Of a DNA stretch of 26,548 nt, positions 19,895-26,548 are shown one piece after another; within the stretch, counting starts at the first letter, position 1; each line of letters opens with the position of its first letter. Origin of the DNA: Proteromonas lacertae (taxonomy: Eukaryota > Sar > Bigyra > Opalinata > Proteromonadidae); NCBI GenBank assembly GCA_002245135.1, contig NGBS01000929.1, positions 1 to 26,548 on the forward strand, written 5' to 3'. The notes under the pieces are model-generated. The model saw only the letters and a list, made by a program, of their open reading frames with translations, searched no databases and had not been told where the DNA came from. Position numbers and translations under genes: made by a program.

Positions 19895-22800
19895 ATGGAT
19901 ATATCGCTAGATACACCAAAAGAAATCTTGCTGTCCTTATGTCAGGAGTCTCAAGAAACAATTGAAGAACTACAAGAAACAGTTTCCAGTTTAAAGACTG
20001 AGAACACGAATGTCAAATTGTTCTTTGATCATATCAAACTAACTAATGATCAAATATCAAAAGACAATGAAAAGTTAAAAAATCAAAATAATAAATTGAA
20101 AGAAGACTTAGAGAAGGTAAAAATCGATCTAAAGTGTGCCAATGAAGCCCTTAAGAATGAATCACAGACTCATGAATCTCAAAAGGAATTATTAAACCAG
20201 CGACTAAAAGATGAAGAAGGAGAAGCTGAAATGCTAAAAATGCAGAATAATGAGTCTAAACAAATCATTGGCGATTTAGAAGAAGAAATATTACGTCTAA
20301 AGAAAATGAATAGTGATTTAGAAGACAAATTGAGAGAATATATGAATAGAAACGAGAGATTGAGTGGTATAGAAAAAGAGAAAGAGGATTTAGAAAGAGC
20401 ATTTGAAGAAACGAAAGTAAGAAATGCAGAATTAGCTAAAAAGCAAGAAGATCTTGAGAGAGCATTAGATGAACAAGAAGATAGTATAAATCAGCTGAAA
20501 GTGCAGAATGAAAACTTAGAAAACACCAATACTTCCTTAGAGAATGAATTAGAAACAGTAAAATCGAATTTAAATGAGAAGAAAGAAAAGATCGAAGAAT
20601 TATCAAATGAGGTAGAGAAATTAACAGCGAATGAAGTTCCACCAGAATTAGTAGTAGAAATGAATGAAAAACAAGAAGAATTAGAAAATACAATAAAAGA
20701 TCTAAACAATCAATTAGAAGAGAGAATAAAAGACTTTGAAAATACTGAAAAAGCGAATGAAGAAAATGAATCAGAAATCCAGAGATTAAAAGATTTATTA
20801 GCCTATCAACAAGAAAAGATCAATGCAACAGAGAATGAATTAGCTCAAGCAAACAATGAATTAAGTGAATTGAAAGAAGATAATGAGAATATGAAAGAGG
20901 AAATATCTGGACTTCGAGAATTACCTCCAGGTGTTGAATATTCTGAAGAAGCATTTATGTCTTATTTAACAATGTTTAAAGATCTTGCTTTATGTGTAGA
21001 AGATGCAATAAAAGATTGTAAAAAATACAGTGAAAAAGTAGAACTTTCAATAAAGAATAGCAAAAAAGAAGAAGAAAACAATGATAATGAGAATGAAAAG
21101 AATGATAATTTAGAGATATTAGAAAAATGTAATGAAATAATTAAGAATGAAAGAGAGAATTTAGATAGTTATAATAACACATTAAATGAATTATATAAGA
21201 AATGTGATAGCTTAGAACAAGATGTAAGAATGCATGGAGATTCAATAACTGAAATGAAACCTGATTTGAATAAGATAAGAGAAAATGTAAAGAATAGTCG
21301 AAATGAGTTAGTCAAAGCAAATGATATGTTAAATGATTTACAAAGAAAGAATGAGAAATTATTAAGAGAAAAATTATCTAAGTTTAATCCAAGTAATGTA
21401 AAATCCTTAAGAAAGAAATTGGGATCAATTAAAGAAAGATGAGAGTGAAATGGAAGATGAATTACAGAAGAAAAAAGAAGAATTAATCAAATTACAATCC
21501 AATCCAAATACTCCACCTGAACAAATAGAGATGATAGAGAATGACATAAAGAGATTAGAATCCAATTTAGATAAAATCAAAGAAGAAATAAACAAGAATG
21601 AGAAATTGATTCAAGATTTAGAAAATACAAAAGAGCCAGAAAGTGAAGAAGAAATAAGAGAGTATAAACAGAAACAACAAGAAATATTAGAGAATCTTCA
21701 ATCAATTGAGAATGATTTAAAAGACAGTAACAATGAAATGAATGAAATAAACAAATCAATTCAAAGAGTGAAAGATATAAGTAATCTTGTAGATGATGTG
21801 AATGATAAAGTAAAGATGAATAATAATTTAGAAGAAGATTTGAAACAATTAGAGAATGAATTTAACGATTTAGATGAAGAAGATTTCTTAGATCGATGTA
21901 AATTGTTTGAAAATGAAGAAGGTGATGAATCATTAAATGATGAAGAAAATCCCAAGAAGAACAGTTATATAAATGCAGTAAACCGATTAAATGAAGAAAT
22001 AAAGAATAAGAAAGACGCTTTAGAAGAGTTACAAAAAAGAATCAATGAATATGAACCAAATGATTCTGAAGAATCTCATGAAGAATTAAATGCCCTTCAA
22101 AACGAAGAAAGAAAATTAGAGAATGAGATGAAAGAATTGTCTGATAAGAAAGATCAATTATCCAATTCATTAAATCGTATGAAGAAAGAGTTATATCAAA
22201 AAGTGAAAGATAAATTACCCTCTGATGAAAAACAGATGAAAGAACTTGATAAATCAAATAATGAGAATAAGAATAAAGTTGATGAATTAAGCTACAATGA
22301 GTATTGTGATAAAGAATTGTTAGATGCGAATAAAGAGAAGATAGATAGTGATGATAATGAGTTGAAAGATATAAAGAATGATATAAATGAATTGGAGAGT
22401 AATTTGAAATGTTTAAAAGGTGATTTAAAGAATAGTTCAGTAGAATCCTTAAAGAATTTGGAAAATAAATCTGATGAGATTGAAGAAAGATTGAATAAGA
22501 TAGAAGATAATGAAAATGATATAAAAGAAAAATTAAGAAATGAAGAAGAATTAGGTGAAATAAAGAGTAATATGAATGAATTAGAAGAGAAGTATGATGA
22601 TTGTAACAAACGAGCTGAAAAATTGAGAGAAAAGATCAATCAATTAAATGAAAGTGATAATTTTGATGAAGAAGAATATGAAAAACTGAATAGTGAATTA
22701 AATGAAATAGAAAATGAATTAAAAGAGATAAAAGAAGAAATGGAAAAAGAAAATGAATTAATGAATTCAATTGATAAAGATAATAATGAAGAATGCAAAG

Positions 22801-23522
22801 AGAAGATAAAAGAATGTAAAGAAAATACAAAGAAACTTCAAAAGAAGATGAAAGAAGTAGAGCATAAATTGAATAATTTCACAATCGATGTGAGTGAAGA
22901 AGAGAAAGATACACTAAGTGATTTGATTCAAAAGAATAATGAAGGAAAGAATTTATTAGAAAAGATAACTCAATTAGAAAGTGAATTGAATGAAAATATG
23001 AGTGAAAAAGAGAATCTTAAAGAAGAGAATGAAGAATTGAAAAGAGAAATTGAAGAATCTCAAAAGATACTTCAAGGAGTTCAATCCAATCCAGATTATT
23101 CGTTAGATACGAACATATTAAATGAATATTTGAATGAAAGAGTCGAGATATTGGAAGAAGATTATAACCGAATAAATGAATTATACAAGAAAGAAGAAGA
23201 AGAATTAGAAAAATATTTGAATGATGAAAAGATGAAAGATGGAGAAGATGTGAAAGAATATTCCAAAACTCTGAAAATTGTTAGAATGTAATTTAGAGAA
23301 TATTCCAAACGAATTAAAAGAAATTCGTGAATTGATAGAAAAATATGAACTGATCCTAATGCTTCAAGTGACACTCTAGTAAGTGTTCATAGTAAACTAT
23401 TGAAGAGTGAAAGAAATTTAAAGAACTGTGAAGATAAGCTGGTGAATGGAATAAAATTATATAATTATGATGAGAATTTTCTTCTATTATGTTTGCTGAC
23501 TATTTTTGGGGTTTTTTGTTAA
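19895..23522 (+). CDS. Large coiled-coil protein, right-arm copy with single-base frameshifts
   Basis: Same protein as at 12350-15976 from MDISLDTPKEILLSLCQ onward. Residues are the same over long stretches, but three single-base differences interrupt the frame: an extra G in a G run at about 21421-21423, an extra T near 23280, and one A fewer near 23347-23350. All are in or next to short homopolymers. As the left copy is open throughout, these look like consensus errors of a long-read assembly or very recent mutations in a redundant copy. The hydrophobic C-terminus from the 84-bp repeat is also present (stop 23520-23522). Confidence 0.75.
20478..21062 (+). repeat. Right-arm source segment of the 585-bp triplicated block
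   Basis: Matches 17710-18294 in the same orientation and 14809-15393 in reverse. Since it is in the same direction as the spacer copy, the two form a direct repeat 2.8 kb apart. Confidence 0.92.
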
Positions 23523-23552
23523 TCTCTTTATCACTTTTTTTTCATCGTTTTT
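23469..23552 (-). repeat. Internal inverted repeat, outer copy of right arm
   Basis: Counterpart of 12320-12403. Opposite orientation to 18920-19004 and overlaps the end of the right-arm coiled-coil gene. Confidence 0.88.
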
Positions 23553-24387
23553 ATATTTTGCTTCTTTAATTATTACAGTGTGAATTAAATAATGTAAGAA
23601 GTTATAATAATTATGTATTACTTGTTTTATCTAAAATAAATATTTAAATTATTTATAATTTGTGAAAATAAATAGATCTATTTTCGATTGTTAGTTGGGA
23701 GAATTTAAATTGTTTTAACATAATTTTACTAAAATTGCAGCGCAATAATTTGTAAAGAGAACTAGCGAGTGATAGATCCTGAAGAATGTATTAGTATATA
23801 AACAAATGACATAAATATATTGTACAAAAAGAAACATTGAAAAGTAGAAACAACTCTACAAGTGATAATATGATAAAGTCTGTGTTGTGAATTCAAATTC
23901 AATGCATTCAACTATTAAGTATTAAAAATAAGAAAATATAGTTTATTTATAAGAGTTGATTATTTTATTTGTGAAAGACTATTTTCTTATGGTAATAAAT
24001 ATCTTTTAGATATGAATTAATTATTATATATGAAGTATTGGAAATGGTATTGCATTTTCTGTTATATCATGTTAATTTTTCTATTTTATAACATCATGAA
24101 TCGATGATTATAGCTTCACTTGATTTTAATATATAAGTACCAGTGTTATTTAAATTGACAACATCTAATTTCTATTCATATTACATAATAAAACGTACAT
24201 AACAAAGTAAATGCCTTTTAATATTATAGAACTATAAAATAGCTTAAATAGTAGTCTAGATAAAAATTTTGTAAAACTTGGCTTGAGCTTCTTAATATAG
24301 AAGGTCTAAATTAATTTTCATTCGTTATATAAAATTTTCATAAACTCTTAGCCTCAGCTAAATTTTTTACTTAATTTATTTTTCATC
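23553..24387. other. Intergenic region (right arm)
   Basis: Mirror of 11480-12319. AT-rich with stops in all frames; I see no gene or RNA in it. Confidence 0.45.
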
Positions 24388-24732
24388 ATGAGCTCAATCT
24401 TGCTGAATGTAAGCATTGGTCAAACAATTGATTATCAAATTATGTACTTAGATTTAAATAAAAATCAACCTATGAACAATGATTTTTACATTGATCTTAA
24501 AGAACGAGTATATTGAAAATATTATTATTATTATGCTGTTTAGATTATAGTAAATGAATCAAAAACAATAGGAATAGGTAAAAATGGGATGTTTATTGCA
24601 ATTGCTAAAGATTCCAAAGAAAATTTCGTTGTTTATATCAAATGAATCTATTCATTTCAAGTATCTTAGCAAGAAAATCAATTTTCAAAACTATATTCAG
24701 AAATGTATAACTTAATTTCTACATTGACATAG
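24388..24732 (+). CDS. Small three-exon gene of unknown function, 88 aa (right-arm copy, intact)
   Basis: Exons 24388-24507, 24544-24627 and 24670-24732 join in phase 0 at GT-AG introns of 36 nt (24508-24543, GTATATTG...TTTAG) and 42 nt (24628-24669, GTTGTT...TTAG). The product begins MSSILLNVSIGQTIDYQIM and ends YSEMYNLISTLT (TAG). Exon lengths of 120, 84 and 63 nt are all multiples of three, so the frame alone does not prove splicing, but both introns carry in-frame stops. I do not recognise the family. It sits 17 bp before the HMG-box gene, on the same strand. Confidence 0.62.
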
Positions 24733-24749
24733 TAAAATCTCAACACTAT

Positions 24750-25974
24750 ATGGTTAATTTTACACTAATAATATCTGATGGATACAATGTTTATAAGGTT
24801 AAATATAATTCATCAAAAGGATATAAGATTAAAGATTTATCATCAAATTTATATTACTTTTCATACAAAAAGATTAATAAGAGTAAAAGCGATAATCTAT
24901 GGTCATTAAGGAAAGTATGGTCAGCAATGATAAACAAGATTGAAGGAAGTAATAACAAATCGAAAAAGATGATAGAAATAATAAGCAATAAGATATTTGA
25001 TGAGAAAAACAACAGTTATAATGTGATTGTCAAGAATAATTCAAACAATATAGAAAGCTGTTTTTATTCCACATATAAAATGGAAAAAAAGACTATAAAG
25101 GATTTTGTAATAACAAATGTAATTCGAGAATATTCTAATCATTTAATGAATAAATCAAAGCCAATAACTAAGAGATTAGTATCTCCACCAATATGTGCAT
25201 TTAACGTATTTGCAAAATATTCAAGAGATGAAATAATAGAAATGTTTTATAAAGGTGATTCAAAAGATAAGAATGGTATTAATAAGACTATTGGCAGATT
25301 ATGGAATAATATGTCAGCTTATAAGAAACAAAAGTATATAATAATATTATTTCTTCTTATAGATATGAAGAATTTTCCTACTTAGATAAGATCAGATTAC
25401 TTTGAGAATCAGTTATACATAGATGAATATCCAGATTTAAGTGAAATGCAACCTCCACTCGGATATAAAGAATTTTTAAAAAGATAAATAATGAAAGTTT
25501 AAATGAAAACAGATATAATAATAAAAGAAAAATAGATAATGACATTTATAACAACAGTCCAGCAAAGAAAGCGAAAGTAAATGAGTTTAATTTGCAAACA
25601 GAAATATCATATTCATCTTCAAGTAATGTAATATCAAAAGAAATTAAAGTAAAATCTGAAAAAATATATAGCAATCAAATAATTCCAGATTGGTATGTTT
25701 TAATTAGTGATAATACGCATCTCGCTTACAATTGTGTTAAATCAATAGCAGAGGAGAACTCAATAAAGCTTAGTTCAAAAAAAGAAGATGCTTTTCCTTG
25801 TTTGAATTCATAATTGATGATGATGATTCATTCGCAAAACAAGTTACTTTATTATCTGATGAACAAGATGAAATTTTTTCTAATTTATCTCCTATACCAG
25901 ATAATAATAACAATAAGTCGCTATTCTATTCATATTTATATTCAAGTGAATATTTAAATAATTCTAATTATTAA
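24750..25974 (+). CDS. HMG-box protein, right-arm copy with extra homopolymer frameshifts
   Basis: Same gene as 9890-11118, with the 29-nt intron at 25334-25362 and the same shared extra base just after the HMG box (near 25396). In addition it lacks one A in the A run near 25486 and one T near 25802, both intact on the left arm, so its C-terminal third is broken into frames. The HMG box itself (SPPICAFNVFAKYSRDEIIE...) is unchanged. Stop TAA at 25972-25974. Confidence 0.65.
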
Positions 25975-26377
25975 TTTATATATGTTATGAATATATGTTT
26001 GTTAATTAATTATCTACCAATTTTAAATAAAAATTAAACTTTGTGATTGTTTTGATTAACAATATTTGTGTTTCAAGAACATATTAAAATGTTTAAGAAA
26101 TTATTAAAGTAACAATTATTTTCAATAAATTAGCTTATTATCGATAAACATTTTTAGTTCTTTCTGTAAATACATATTCTCAAGTAAAAGAAGATGATGT
26201 TTCATTATATAATCAATGTTTATACTAATCAAATAAATATACAAACAAATTATAAGATCAAAGGATAACAATGGAAATTTAATTTCTACATTTTATAATT
26301 ACAAAGAAGCTTGTAATAATCTTTACGTATATTTGGAGCTCTATATTTTCTCTTCTTTTTGAGTATTTGTAAAGAAT
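25975..26377. other. Intergenic region between convergent genes (right arm)
   Basis: Mirror of 9486-9889. Nothing recognisable. Confidence 0.4.
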
Positions 26378-26548
26378 TTATAGTTGCTTATTTTTTTATA
26401 TGATATATAATTAAAATATACATAACAACATATCTACCAATTAAATCTTCTTCAATTTTAGATTTTCCTTTGTCTTGTTCTGTCGTTGGAACTACAATTA
26501 TTAGAGGTAAAGTAGTTGTTGATTGTAGAGTTGTTGTTGTTTGGGTTG
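26378..26548 (-). pseudogene. 3' end of the Cys/Thr-rich gene, right-arm copy (cut by window end)
   Basis: Reverse complement of 9316-9485: the Thr-rich stretch and the last residues up to the TAA. The rest lies beyond the window, so it is unknown whether this copy has the same in-frame stops as the left one. Confidence 0.55.

Larger units (their letters stand above)
18295..26548 (-). repeat. Right arm of the large inverted repeat (runs off the window)
   Basis: Reverse complement of 9316-17613. Differences include single-base homopolymer length changes in several genes, substitutions (for example a Gln/Lys change in DDYEQ-IKGD of the RING protein and two adjacent bases by the junction), one 3-bp microsatellite step, and a 36-nt in-frame segment present only on the left. 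Base substitutions seem concentrated toward the centre. Confidence 0.95.

Noticed and set aside
1-26548. Retroelements, virus-like elements or Polintons
   Set aside because: No integrase, reverse transcriptase, polymerase B, capsid or protease motifs were seen in any frame I read.

Overview
The window is AT-rich nuclear DNA from a microbial or small eukaryote. Evidence: very short GT-AG introns (about 25-48 nt, often GTAT...TAG), eukaryotic proteins (POLD3, a RING finger protein, HMG-box proteins, a pseudokinase with LRRs, a thrombospondin-type membrane protein), and Asn/Lys/Glu-rich low-complexity stretches. TAA, TAG and TGA all appear to be used as stops, so the standard code fits. I cannot name the lineage. 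No rRNA, tRNA, CRISPR array, or recognisable retroelement or virus-like element was found.

Layout, unique left part (1-9315): (i) 5'-partial gene for a type I membrane protein whose ectodomain resembles a bacterial FecB/BtuF-type periplasmic binding protein, followed by a TSP1 repeat and a transmembrane helix; (ii) a pseudokinase-LRR gene carrying a 31-bp tandem duplication that may have made a new 28-nt intron; (iii) on the minus strand, a five-part structure (four exons plus introns) for POLD3, the small subunit of DNA polymerase delta, with its C-terminal PCNA-binding box; (iv) a three-exon gene ending in an HMG box; (v) a gap with a GC-richer inverted-motif cluster; (vi) a decayed Cys/Thr-rich surface protein gene.

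Layout, palindromic right part (9316-26548): the tail of that decayed gene, a second HMG-box gene, a small three-exon gene, a 1208-residue coiled-coil gene and a RING-finger gene occur as a left arm (9316-17613) and again in reverse orientation as a right arm (18295-26548, cut by the window end). Between the arms lies a 681-bp spacer made of 96 bp from the 5' part of the RING gene plus a 585-bp third copy of the middle of the coiled-coil gene. The arms are nearly identical. They differ by single-base homopolymer indels on both sides, a few substitutions, a 3-nt microsatellite step and a 36-nt in-frame indel. Each arm also contains an internal 84-bp inverted repeat flanking the coiled-coil gene, and one copy of it encodes that gene's hydrophobic C-terminus.

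The main uncertainty is whether the palindrome exists in the cell or is a haplotype/fold-back misassembly. Apparent 1-nt frameshifts also occur in unique genes (POLD3 and the first gene), so the consensus probably has residual indel errors, and I treat most frameshifts as possible sequence error rather than gene decay. The genes do not form an obvious pathway: replication (POLD3), transcription (two HMG proteins), ubiquitin signalling (RING) and surface binding (PBP-TSP1) lie next to one another without evident operon-like logic.
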